The position numbers and the translations under genes were made by a program. DNA of 56,343 nucleotides from Olavius sp. associated proteobacterium Delta 1 (GTDB lineage: Bacteria; Desulfobacterota; Desulfobacteria; Desulfobacterales; JAFDCJ01): the NCBI GenBank assembly GCA_902749685.1, contig CACVKW010001255.1, positions 1-56,343 on the forward strand, written 5' to 3'. The notes beneath the pieces were generated by a model. The model did not search any database and was not told where the DNA came from. It worked only from the letters and a program-made list of their open reading frames with translations. Numbering within the stretch: the stretch's first letter is position 1; every line of letters starts with the position of its first letter. This document shows, piece by piece, positions 1 through 8,365 of the stretch.

Positions 1-382
1 TACTCGATGCTGGATATCTAACAGGACACTATCGGTGAATTTCAACGACATCCAGTATCCAGAAACCAGAATCCAGGATCAGTCAATACTTTCAATGGTT
101 TTCATTGTAGCGGCTAAGTTGGAATTCAAAATTTTATGCAATTATAGGGTAAATTCAGGTATTTTTTAACAGGGTAGTGATGGGGTGGGTACAACTTCCA
201 AATAAATCACAAACTCCAATACTCAATGACCAAAACAGGTTTGCTATTTGGAATTTTGGTCATTGGGATTTGTTATTTGGGATTTTTTTTAAACACTCCA
301 CCACCTCATCAATCCATCTTCCCTATTTATTCGATTGGCAAAATTTAATTCTAGATATATGACTTAAAACAAGGAGAACATC
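1..382. other. Gene-free left edge with repeat sequence
   Basis: I see no credible gene here. Bases 1-95 hold a palindromic-style repeat: GATGCTGGAT near base 6, then ATCCAGTATCCAG and ATCCAGGATC further on. It is closely similar to the segment at 43425-43545. Bases 225-300 are T-rich, wordy repeat sequence containing TTTGGAATTTTGGTCATTGG. A 61-codon open frame at 177-362 reads through this repeat and has no protein-like composition. An AAGGAGA Shine-Dalgarno at about 370-377 serves the gene starting at 383. Confidence 0.6.
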
Positions 383-2806
383 ATGCAAGACAGTGCACAG
401 GTTGTCATTATCGGCGGCGGCATCGTTGGCTGCAGCACGGCCTATCATCTAACCCAAATGGGCTGGCAGGATGTGGTGATTATCGATAAAGGGGAGCTGA
501 CCAGTGGCTCAACGTGGCATGCCGCCGGTCTTGTCGGTCAGTTGCGCTCCGAACGCAACATCACCCGCATGCTGCAGTACAGCGTCAGTTTATATGATCA
601 GCTGGAAGCGGAAACCGGTTTTGCTACCGATTGGAAAATGAGCGGCTGCCTGCACCTTGCCAGCACCAAAGAACGAATGTATGAATTGAAAAAAGGCGCC
701 ACAACCGCCCGCAGCTTCGGACTGGAGATGAACATCATTACCCCCCGGGAAGCCTACGATCTTTGCCCGATTATTTCACTGGACGGTATCATCGGTGCGG
801 CTTATATGCCGACCGACGGCGAAGCGGATCCTTCCGGTATCACCCAGGCCCTGGCCCAGGGTGCCCGCAGCCGGGGTGCTAAATTTTATCGCAATAACCT
901 GGTAACCGGCTTTGAAATTGACAAAAACCGGGTGACGACCGTCAAAACGAAAGAAGGCGACATCAAGTGTGAAATATTGGTTAACTGCACCGGTATGTGG
1001 GGCTATCAAATTGGTGAAATGCTGGGGATCAATACCCCGGTGGTGCCGTTCATGCATCAATATGCCGTTACCAATCCTATCAAAGATCTGCCGCCAAATC
1101 TGCCGACGATTCGCGACAAGGACAATCTGATCTACTACAGAGAAGAAGTCGGCGGACTGGTGATGGGCGGCTATGAGAGAAACGGCATTCCCTGGGCGAT
1201 CGACGGGGTATCCAATAACTTTAACTCCAATTTGCTTGATTCCGATTTCGACCATTTTCTCCAGCTGGCTGAACCGGCCACAAAACGCACTCCCTGCCTG
1301 GAAGAAGCCGGGCTCCGCAAACTGATTAACGGTCCCGAGGGTTTCACGCCGGATGGCGATGCCATCATGGGCCCGGCCCCTGAATTGGATAACGTGTTTG
1401 TGGCCGTGGGCTTTAACGCCTTCGGGATCGCCGCCGGCGGCGGGGCCGGCCGTATGATGGCCGAGTGGATCATCGAGGGTGAGCCAAGCCTTGATATCTG
1501 GCCGCTTGATATTCGGCGTTTTGGTCCTTATCACAAAAGCCGCAGATACAATGTCGAAAGAACCACCGAAATATACGGCAAACATTACACCATCCACTGG
1601 CCGGCCGAGGAGCATGATTCTGCCCGCGGTATCAGACGCAGTCCGCTCTATTTCCCGCTGAAAGAAAAAGGCGCGGTTTATGGTGCCAAATACGGATGGG
1701 AACGTGCCAACTGGTTTGCCCCGGAGGGTGTGGCACCCGAAGACGATCATACCTTTGAAATTCCCAACTGGTTTGAACACGTGGCGGCCGAGCATAACAA
1801 TGCCAGGGAAAACGTGGTACTCATCGATCAGTCATCATTCTGCAAATTCGAAGTCCAAGGACCCGGAGCACTGGCCTTTTTGAACCGATTGTGTGCCAAC
1901 CAGATCGACAAACCTGTCGGCAAGGTTATCTACACCCAGATGTGCAACGAACGGGGCGCCATCGAGTGTGACATGACCATCGGGCGGCTGGCTGAAGACC
2001 GGTTTTTTCTGGTGGTGGGTACCGCATTCGGCCTGCGTGCCTCGTGGTGGATTAAAAATCACATGCCGGCCGACGGTTCGGTATCCGTGCAGGAAATGAC
2101 TTCGGCCTATGCCGTCATTAACGTTATTGGGCCGAAATCAAGGGAACTTCTGCAGAAATTAACCAATGCCGACATCGGCAATGAAGGCTTCGCCTTCGGA
2201 ACCTGCAAAAATTTTGCGATCGGATATGCGCCCGTCATGTCATTTCGCGTAACTTACGTTGGGGAACTGGGATATGAGCTTTATATCCCCACTGAATTTG
2301 CCGTCCATGTTTACGAATCCCTCTGGGATGCCGGCCGGGATCTGGGCATTAAAAATGCGGGCTATCGCACCATCTCTTCCCTGCATCTGGAAAAAGGATA
2401 CGCCGACTGGGGGTCGGAATTGACCCCGGAGTATAGCCCGTTCGATGCGGGCCTCGGGTTTTGTGTGGTGCTGGATAAAGATGAATTCCTCGGTAAAGAA
2501 GCGCTGGCGAAAGTCAAGGCCGAAGGACCCGCATGGAAACTTTGCTCATTTACCATAGAGACCGAAACACCGTTGATGCTGCAGGGCAGTGCGCCTGTTA
2601 TCTACAAAGGAAAAGTTTTAGGTGTCACTACCAGCTCCGGTTACGGCCATACGTTAAAGAAAAATATCTGTTATGCCTACGTCCCTGTCGAAGAGGCTTC
2701 CTACGAGCAAGGGTATGAAATTGAAGTTTACAAGGAGGTGTATCCGGCCAGGCTGGAACCCAGCCGTGTGCTGTATGATCCGGAGCGTAAGCGGATACTT
2801 ATGTAA
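383..2806 (+). CDS. Dimethylglycine/sarcosine dehydrogenase-like flavoprotein with GcvT domain
   Basis: 807 residues, full length for the DMGDH/SARDH family. The family oxidatively removes an N-methyl group from dimethylglycine or sarcosine and passes the one-carbon unit to tetrahydrofolate. Visible domains: an N-terminal FAD-binding DAO fold (about 1-365) with dinucleotide motif IIGGGIVG at 9-16; a central FAO_M-type linker (about 366-425); a GcvT aminomethyltransferase-like domain (about 430-695); and its C-terminal barrel (about 705-800). The motif TSGSTWHAAGL carries His46, which matches the histidine that holds FAD covalently in characterised homologues. The start is supported by AAGGAGA just upstream. 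A paralogue follows at 3149 and a betaine-type importer at 5902. The exact substrate (dimethylglycine, sarcosine or another N-methyl amine) cannot be read from sequence. Confidence 0.88.
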   Translation: MQDSAQVVIIGGGIVGCSTAYHLTQMGWQDVVIIDKGELTSGSTWHAAGLVGQLRSERNITRMLQYSVSLYDQLEAETGFATDWKMSGCLHLASTKERMYELKKGATTARSFGLEMNIITPREAYDLCPIISLDGIIGAAYMPTDGEADPSGITQALAQGARSRGAKFYRNNLVTGFEIDKNRVTTVKTKEGDIKCEILVNCTGMWGYQIGEMLGINTPVVPFMHQYAVTNPIKDLPPNLPTIRDKDNLIYYREEVGGLVMGGYERNGIPWAIDGVSNNFNSNLLDSDFDHFLQLAEPATKRTPCLEEAGLRKLINGPEGFTPDGDAIMGPAPELDNVFVAVGFNAFGIAAGGGAGRMMAEWIIEGEPSLDIWPLDIRRFGPYHKSRRYNVERTTEIYGKHYTIHWPAEEHDSARGIRRSPLYFPLKEKGAVYGAKYGWERANWFAPEGVAPEDDHTFEIPNWFEHVAAEHNNARENVVLIDQSSFCKFEVQGPGALAFLNRLCANQIDKPVGKVIYTQMCNERGAIECDMTIGRLAEDRFFLVVGTAFGLRASWWIKNHMPADGSVSVQEMTSAYAVINVIGPKSRELLQKLTNADIGNEGFAFGTCKNFAIGYAPVMSFRVTYVGELGYELYIPTEFAVHVYESLWDAGRDLGIKNAGYRTISSLHLEKGYADWGSELTPEYSPFDAGLGFCVVLDKDEFLGKEALAKVKAEGPAWKLCSFTIETETPLMLQGSAPVIYKGKVLGVTTSSGYGHTLKKNICYAYVPVEEASYEQGYEIEVYKEVYPARLEPSRVLYDPERKRILM

Positions 2807-3148
2807 CATAGGTTGAGCGGTTCAGCCCAGCCGCTGGCCCGAAAAGCGGCCAGTCAAATCGAAAAAGAGACCCTGGCTTGCGGTGTTTAAAAAAAGCGAA
2901 TAACGAATTTCGAAGTAAGGTATTCTGTCTGATTTTTATTAAAAGGACTGAGCAAAGCGAATCCACCCTTCGATATTCGATATTCGATATTCTGCGGTTC
3001 TGCGGTTCGCTTTTTATACCAGAGCCGGCTATCGAAGCGGTAATTGTGGTCGCAATCAAGACTTCAAGTAACAGAGTCTCATACGAGCGTTCCGGACAGG
3101 TTACCTCGTTAGCCCATCACAATTAGGATAGAATTAAGGAGGGACGAC
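2807..3148. repeat. Intergenic spacer with a MITE-like repeat (copy 1)
   Basis: No gene is seen in this 342-base gap. Bases 2889-3015 form a discrete element bounded by inverted ends: AAAAAGCGAA on the left and TTCGCTTTTT on the right. An inverted copy lies at 19430-19552; shared internal words include GTATTCTGTCT and TCTGCGGTTC. It contains three tandem CGATATT units near 2970. Bases 2820-2860 hold a CTGGCC/GGCCAG hairpin with partial similarity to 32948-32990. A GGAGGG Shine-Dalgarno at about 3139-3144 belongs to the next gene. Confidence 0.65.
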
Positions 3149-5578
3149 ATGATTGATCAAGCCAGAGTAGTCGTTATCGGCGGTGGAATCACCGGCTGCA
3201 ACATTCTTTATCATTTGGCCAAGGCCGGCTGGACGGATGTTGTGCTGGTGGAAAAGGACGAGATAACCAGCGGCGCCACCTGTATGGCCATGGGGCTGCT
3301 GACGGTTTTTAATTCATCACCCACCATGATGCGTCTTCGCAAATACAGTGCCGAGCTGTATGCAGACCTCGGTGCATTTGAAAAAGTCGGCAGCCTGCGT
3401 ATCGCTTCCAGCAAATTGCAGCACCAAACCCTGCAGCGAGACGTCAGCAAGGCCAAAGGTGTCGGACTGGATGTCGGCATGATCACACCGGCCGAGGCGC
3501 TGGAAATCATGCCCTGGATGAGCGACAAAGATGTTTACAGTGCGGTGCACATTCCGGTTGACGGCCATCTGGACCCTCACGGGGCAACGCATGCGGTGGC
3601 CGACGCTGCCAAGAAACTGGGCGCCACGATTCTCACTAAAACGCAGGTGACCGGCATCGAGCTTACTCCTCAAGGCGAAGTTACCATGGTTAAAACCAGC
3701 AAAGGAGATATCCGTACCCCAATCGTTGTGAATGCCGCCGGGCTCTGGGGCGCGCAGGTGGCGGCCATGGTCGGGGTGGCGATTCCCTCTTCGCCCGTTA
3801 TTCACCAGCATGCGGGGCTCAGTGCGGTCCCTGGTCGTGAGGTACCGGAAGGCGGGGCCAGCTTCCGGGATACCGACTACCTTATTTACGGCAGACCGGA
3901 ACATGGCGGAATCCTGGTCGGCGGCTGGGAGGCCAATCCACCATCCTGTTGGGAGGATGGCGTACCATGGAGCCACAGTGCGACAGAAGTGCCGTCCGAT
4001 CTCGAACGGTTTGAACCGCTTTTGGAAAATGCAATCAAGCGCTTTCCTTTTCTAGAGGAGGCAGGATTTGAGCGTCTGGTTGCCCACCCGGATGCGTTTA
4101 CACCGGATTCCAATCCGCTCATGGGGCCCTGGCCGGGAGTGCGGGGATTCTGGCTGGCCTGTGGTATGTCCATGCATGGTTTCGGCGGGGCCGGCGGGAT
4201 CGGCAAAGCCATGGCGGAATGGATCATCGACGGCGAAACCGAGCTTGATTTCTACAGCTATCATGCCTGGCGTTTTGGCCGCAACTACCTCGATCCGTAC
4301 TACGCCGCATCCTGTGCCTGTGAATGCTACAAATACTATTATTATACCCGCTATCCCAACGACGAGGACAGCGCCATGCGGCCGAGGCGGATCAGTCCCT
4401 TTCACCACCGGCTGCAGGATCTGGGTGCCGTCTTCGGTAAAAAGAATGGCTGGGAGCGAGTCCATTACATGATGCCCGGTGAACCCTGGCGCCGGGCCGG
4501 TGAAGACCAGCGCCAATGGGGTGGTTGGGTCAAAGAGCCTTACTTTGATGTCGTGGCAGCAGAGCACCAGGCCATCCGCGAGCGAGTGGCCATGGTGGAT
4601 TTAACTTCTTTCGGCAAGATTGAAATCAGGGGCGCGGGAGCTTTGCCGCTGCTGCAGCGATTGGCCGTCAGCAACATGGATCGACCGGTGGGAAGCGTTA
4701 TTTACACCCAGTTTTGCAATCCCAACGGCGGAATCATGGCCGATCTAACCGTCACCAGACTGGCGGATGACCGCTTCCGGCTGATTACCGGCTCGGGTTT
4801 TATCGACAACGACCTGGGATATATCCGATCAAATCTGCGCGACGAAGACCCGCCGGTTGAAACCCGGGATGTTAGCGAAGCGTTTGCCTGTATCGCACTC
4901 TGGGGGCCGAAAGCCCCTGATGTCCTGCAGGCCGTTACCGCGGATGATGTGTCCGGTTCAGCCTTACCGTACATGCAGGCCAAAACAATTCGGGTCAATG
5001 GTATTGAGGTTTTGGCCCAGAGTATATCCTATGCCGGAGAAAAGGGCTGGGAACTTTACGCGGATTTCGACAAAGCCATCGTCCTCTGGGATAAACTCTG
5101 GCAAGCCGGCCGGGAGCATGACATTATTGTCGGTGGTTATAAGGTTTTAGGGTCGCTCAGAATTGAAAAAGGATACCTTTATTACAACAGCGATATTACC
5201 ACCCTTGATAATCCCTTCGAAGCCGGTTTGGGCTTCACGGTGGACTTTAAAAAAGGCGGCGAGTTTATCGGCCGCCAAGCCCTACAGGAAATTAAGCGCG
5301 GCGGTATCCGGCAAAAATTGTGCGCCATTGCCATCGGCGGCGAAGATTGGCTGCCGCTATACGGTGCTGAAGCTGTCGTCTCCGACGGCAAGGTGGTCAC
5401 CCGTCTGCGCAGCAGCGGTTACGGCCACACGGTTAAGAAAAATATCGGCCTGGCATACCTGCCGCTTGAGCTGGCTAAAGAAGGGACACCACTAGAAATT
5501 GAAATCTTCGGTGAAATGGTATCGGCGCAGGTCGCACCCCGTATAATGTATGATCCTGAAGGGAAAGCTTTGAATTGA
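3149..5578 (+). CDS. DMGDH/SARDH-like paralogue lacking the flavin-linking histidine
   Basis: 809 residues, collinear with the upstream paralogue: FAD-binding motif VIGGGITG (9-16), DAO domain, linker, GcvT domain and C-terminal barrel ending in a typical YDPEGKALN tail. The position of the usual covalent-FAD histidine reads TSGATCMAMGL, so residue 46 is Met and residue 45 is Cys instead of Trp. The protein would have to bind FAD non-covalently or be attached elsewhere. The linker also carries an unusual CACEC motif (Cys389, 391, 393) followed by a tyrosine run, absent from the paralogue. The frame is intact and GGAGGG lies 5' of the start, so it is not an obvious pseudogene. It probably acts on a different N-methyl or secondary amine from its neighbour; that is inference. 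Confidence 0.85.
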   Translation: MIDQARVVVIGGGITGCNILYHLAKAGWTDVVLVEKDEITSGATCMAMGLLTVFNSSPTMMRLRKYSAELYADLGAFEKVGSLRIASSKLQHQTLQRDVSKAKGVGLDVGMITPAEALEIMPWMSDKDVYSAVHIPVDGHLDPHGATHAVADAAKKLGATILTKTQVTGIELTPQGEVTMVKTSKGDIRTPIVVNAAGLWGAQVAAMVGVAIPSSPVIHQHAGLSAVPGREVPEGGASFRDTDYLIYGRPEHGGILVGGWEANPPSCWEDGVPWSHSATEVPSDLERFEPLLENAIKRFPFLEEAGFERLVAHPDAFTPDSNPLMGPWPGVRGFWLACGMSMHGFGGAGGIGKAMAEWIIDGETELDFYSYHAWRFGRNYLDPYYAASCACECYKYYYYTRYPNDEDSAMRPRRISPFHHRLQDLGAVFGKKNGWERVHYMMPGEPWRRAGEDQRQWGGWVKEPYFDVVAAEHQAIRERVAMVDLTSFGKIEIRGAGALPLLQRLAVSNMDRPVGSVIYTQFCNPNGGIMADLTVTRLADDRFRLITGSGFIDNDLGYIRSNLRDEDPPVETRDVSEAFACIALWGPKAPDVLQAVTADDVSGSALPYMQAKTIRVNGIEVLAQSISYAGEKGWELYADFDKAIVLWDKLWQAGREHDIIVGGYKVLGSLRIEKGYLYYNSDITTLDNPFEAGLGFTVDFKKGGEFIGRQALQEIKRGGIRQKLCAIAIGGEDWLPLYGAEAVVSDGKVVTRLRSSGYGHTVKKNIGLAYLPLELAKEGTPLEIEIFGEMVSAQVAPRIMYDPEGKALN

Positions 5579-5901
5579 TAAATTCTTGGGTGATACGAAA
5601 ACAGCAATTTTGAGCAGGAGACAAGCTTTTTGTCTCTTGACAAGCTAAATCGGGAAGGCTTATACATCGTTAATAAATAAAGCGGAAGGGGGGCGGAATT
5701 GAAGATTGAATATTTATTGATGTCGCTTCGCTCCGTCTTTTTTAAAATCGATCGTTCGATCCACTCATTAAACCCTGAGGCTCTCGACGGGAAGAATACT
5801 TAAATATTCAATCGTTACAAGATAGTGAAGATATCCCAATTCAATTTCTTTGCACAAAAAGCACTAAAATAACTTTTAAGGATCTGAAAAGGAGGTACCT
5901 C
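5579..5901. repeat. Intergenic spacer with long dispersed repeat (family R3, copy 1)
   Basis: No gene is seen. Bases about 5697-5870 carry a composite repeat. It contains GATTGAATATTTA near 5705 and its inverted partner TAAATATTCAATC near 5802, with TGTCGCTTCGCTCCGTC between. Closely related copies lie at about 29740-29876, 12360-12470, 6950-7020 and 49964-50030. After the repeat, AAAGGAGG at about 5888 is a strong Shine-Dalgarno for the gene at 5902. Confidence 0.7.
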
Positions 5902-6882
5902 ATGAAACAGCTCAAAAGCAAGGCCATGTTAATCCCACTGAAATCTGTGTCCGTTGCGATCATCCTTCTTATGACCGTCATTATGGCGGGTTCAGCCCTT
6001 GCCGAGGACCCGAAATCGAAAGACCCCATAATACTCACGCTTCACGATTGGACCGGTCAGTATCTGACGACCCACATGATGGGTCGGGTCCTTGAAGAAA
6101 TGGGGTATAAGATCAAATACGTGCAGGCGGACTATATCGCCCAGTTTGCAGGACTTGAATCCGGTGACCTCCACATCGCCATGGAAATGTGGGAGACCAC
6201 CGGAAAACAGGCCATGGAGGCCAGCCTGGCAACCGGCAAGACCGTTGACCTGGGCGAGACCGGTATGAAAGCGATCGAGGAGTGGTGGTATCCCGCTTAC
6301 ATGAAAGAAATATGTCCCGGCCTACCCGACTGGAAAGCCCTCAACGATTGTGCCAAGGCGTTTTCAACGCCGGAGACCTATCCCAAGGGACGTTATCTTG
6401 GCGGGCCTGTGACCTGGTCCGGATTCGACGATGAACGTGCCGAATCGCTTGGACTCGATTACGAAGTCGTGCATGCGGGTACGGATGCGGCCCTGTTCGC
6501 CGAGCTGAAATCCGCCTATGAGCGTAAAGCCCCGTGGTTGGGATGGATTTACACGCCTCACTGGGCACCGATCAAGTTCAAGGGGGAATGGGTCGAGTTT
6601 CCGAGGTACACTGAAGAATGCTATCATGACCCAAGCTGGGGAACTAACAAAAAGCAAGCCTATGATTGTGGTAAGCCCCGCGGCTGGATTAAGAAGGTCG
6701 GCTGGAAGGACGGCGAGAAAAAATGGCCGGGTGCTTATCAGGCGGTGCGTAATTTTAAGGTTGATAACAATACCATCGGCAACATGATTGGCGAGGTCGA
6801 TCTGGATGGCCGACAGGTCGATGTAGTTGTGGAAGAATGGCTGAAGAATAATAAAAGCACCTGGATGAAATGGACCAAATGA
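5902..6882 (+). CDS. proX: Glycine betaine/proline betaine-type ABC substrate-binding protein
   Basis: 326 residues with an N-terminal signal segment (about 1-35, ending in SALAED), so it is exported to the periplasm. The mature part matches the OpuAC/ProX family of quaternary-amine binding proteins: an ILTLHDWTGQ start, a GDLHIAMEMWETT stretch and a Trp/Tyr-rich C-terminal half, consistent with an aromatic cage for a trimethylammonium group. AAAGGAGG precedes the ATG. The ATPase and permease genes follow after 400 bases, so this should be the binding protein of that importer. The ligand is inferred: glycine betaine, dimethylglycine, choline or another methylated amine all fit the family. Confidence 0.85.
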   Translation: MKQLKSKAMLIPLKSVSVAIILLMTVIMAGSALAEDPKSKDPIILTLHDWTGQYLTTHMMGRVLEEMGYKIKYVQADYIAQFAGLESGDLHIAMEMWETTGKQAMEASLATGKTVDLGETGMKAIEEWWYPAYMKEICPGLPDWKALNDCAKAFSTPETYPKGRYLGGPVTWSGFDDERAESLGLDYEVVHAGTDAALFAELKSAYERKAPWLGWIYTPHWAPIKFKGEWVEFPRYTEECYHDPSWGTNKKQAYDCGKPRGWIKKVGWKDGEKKWPGAYQAVRNFKVDNNTIGNMIGEVDLDGRQVDVVVEEWLKNNKSTWMKWTK

Positions 6883-7282
6883 AGCAATTAAGCTAAAACT
6901 GAAACTCTAACTGCCGGGCCGGATACGCTCCGGTTCGGCGGCGGAGAATTGAAAATTGAAGATTGCAAATTGAATATTTGTGGATTTCGTTTCGCTCCGT
7001 CCCTTTTAAATCGAAAGTGGCCCCAGCGGGGCAGTTATTAAGGATAGACGCCTTGATACAAATGCCTATAAGGTTCTCTGCCTGCCCGGTAACTTCGACA
7101 GATGGTTCAGGTTTTTTTTGAAATGATAGAATTCCATAATTTTAGTCCCGCTTTCAGCGGGATCATTTAAAATTTTAGTTCATTTATTGCAATAACATCC
7201 AACAACTTAACCAACATCGACAACAAATTGTCGATATGGCGCCGCTAAGCGCCTAAAGCTATTCCCACGGTTTGAGAGAACA
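6883..7282. repeat. Intergenic spacer: hairpin and two repeat types
   Basis: No gene is seen in this 400-base gap between binding protein and ATPase. A strong hairpin at 6913-6939 (GCCGGGCCGGA paired with TCCGGTTCGGC, five-base loop) lies just after the stop codon. It lacks a following T run, so it may protect or attenuate the mRNA rather than terminate it. Bases 6950-7020 are a partial copy of repeat family R3. Bases 7145-7163 are a small palindrome, GTCCCGCTTTCAGCGGGATC-like, that recurs at 41787-41806 and, diverged, at 43449-43467. Confidence 0.55.
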
Positions 7283-8365
7283 ATGGCGACTACCGCGCTT
7301 ACTTCGAGCAACTCACAAGCTGATGCCGGTCCTCAAGCAAGTACCCCGAAAATTGTCTGCAAGGATGTCTGGAAGGTGTTCGGTGACAAGGCCGCGCGTT
7401 TCCTGGCCGATCACGAATCTAAACCGAATTATGATGAGCTGACAAAGGCCGGCCTCATCGGCGCCGTGCGGGATGTTTCGCTGAAAATCCACCCGGGCGA
7501 AATCTTCATCATAATGGGGCTCTCGGGTTCGGGGAAGTCTACCCTTGTACGCTGCATGTCGCGGCTGATTGAGCCGACCACCGGTGAAATTATCTTCGAA
7601 GGTCAGGACCTTCTGAAGATGACCGCCCGAGACCTGATTGAAATTCGACGTCACAAGATGGGCATGGTGTTCCAGCATTTCGCGCTGTTGCCGCATCTTA
7701 CGGTTCTTGAAAATGTGGCCTTTCCGCTTGAGGTCCAGGGCGTTGACCGGGCCACCCGGCACAACAGCGTCCTGGAAATTATCGAGCTGGTCGGGCTAAA
7801 AGGTCGCGAAAACTATTATCCGAGACATCTTTCAGGCGGCCAGCAGCAGCGGGTCGGTATTGCGCGCAGCCTGGCAGTCAAACCGGAAATCTGGTTTTTG
7901 GATGAACCGTTCTCCGCCCTCGATCCACTCATCCGCCGTGAAATGCAGGACGAGTTTCTGAGGCTGCAAAACCTTCTCAAGAAAACCATTGTCTTCATTA
8001 CTCATGATTTTGATGAAGCGATCCGACTTGCCGACCGCATCGCGATCATGAAAGACGGTGCCGTCATTCAGATCGGCTCCCCCGAAGAACTGGTGATCAG
8101 CCCGGCCAATGACCATGTCGCCGAATTTACCCGTGAAATTCCGCGACCCAAAGTGTTGTCAGTGAGTTCCGTCATGAGCCCGGTCGATGATCATGTCACG
8201 TGCGTCGGAAGCGTGCCGGCCGATTTAAAAATAGAGGCGCTTGCCGCACGGGTTTTTGAGCAGGATGAGCCCATCGCCGTGACGGACCGGGAAGACAAGG
8301 TCATCGGTCAGATAACCCGCGAGGCGGTGCTTGACGTACTCATCAACAAAAGGTCCCAAAAGTGA
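7283..8365 (+). CDS. proV: Betaine/proline-type ABC transporter ATPase
   Basis: 360 residues. It hydrolyses ATP to drive a quaternary-amine importer at the inner membrane. Motifs: Walker A GLSGSGKST, Q-loop FQHFALLPH, signature LSGGQQQR, Walker B WFLDEPFSALD and switch His in FITHDFDEA. The ProV/OpuAA-type helical insert before the Walker A (FLADHESKPNYDELTKAG) is present. After about residue 285 there is a tail of about 75 residues ending in DREDKVIGQITREAVLD, resembling one CBS-like repeat; in relatives such tails sense ionic strength or nucleotides. Its stop codon overlaps the permease start (GTGA), so the two are translationally coupled. Confidence 0.9.
   Translation: MATTALTSSNSQADAGPQASTPKIVCKDVWKVFGDKAARFLADHESKPNYDELTKAGLIGAVRDVSLKIHPGEIFIIMGLSGSGKSTLVRCMSRLIEPTTGEIIFEGQDLLKMTARDLIEIRRHKMGMVFQHFALLPHLTVLENVAFPLEVQGVDRATRHNSVLEIIELVGLKGRENYYPRHLSGGQQQRVGIARSLAVKPEIWFLDEPFSALDPLIRREMQDEFLRLQNLLKKTIVFITHDFDEAIRLADRIAIMKDGAVIQIGSPEELVISPANDHVAEFTREIPRPKVLSVSSVMSPVDDHVTCVGSVPADLKIEALAARVFEQDEPIAVTDREDKVIGQITREAVLDVLINKRSQK

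Noticed and set aside
177..362. 61-codon frame at the left edge
   Set aside because: It reads through wordy repeat DNA and has no ribosome site or recognisable motif.
776..1795. A 339-codon open frame on the minus strand
   Set aside because: It is the shadow of the DMGDH-like gene (383-2806) in another frame; no start site and no family-like motifs. The same holds for long minus frames at 23208-24353 and for the plus frame at 33897-34988.
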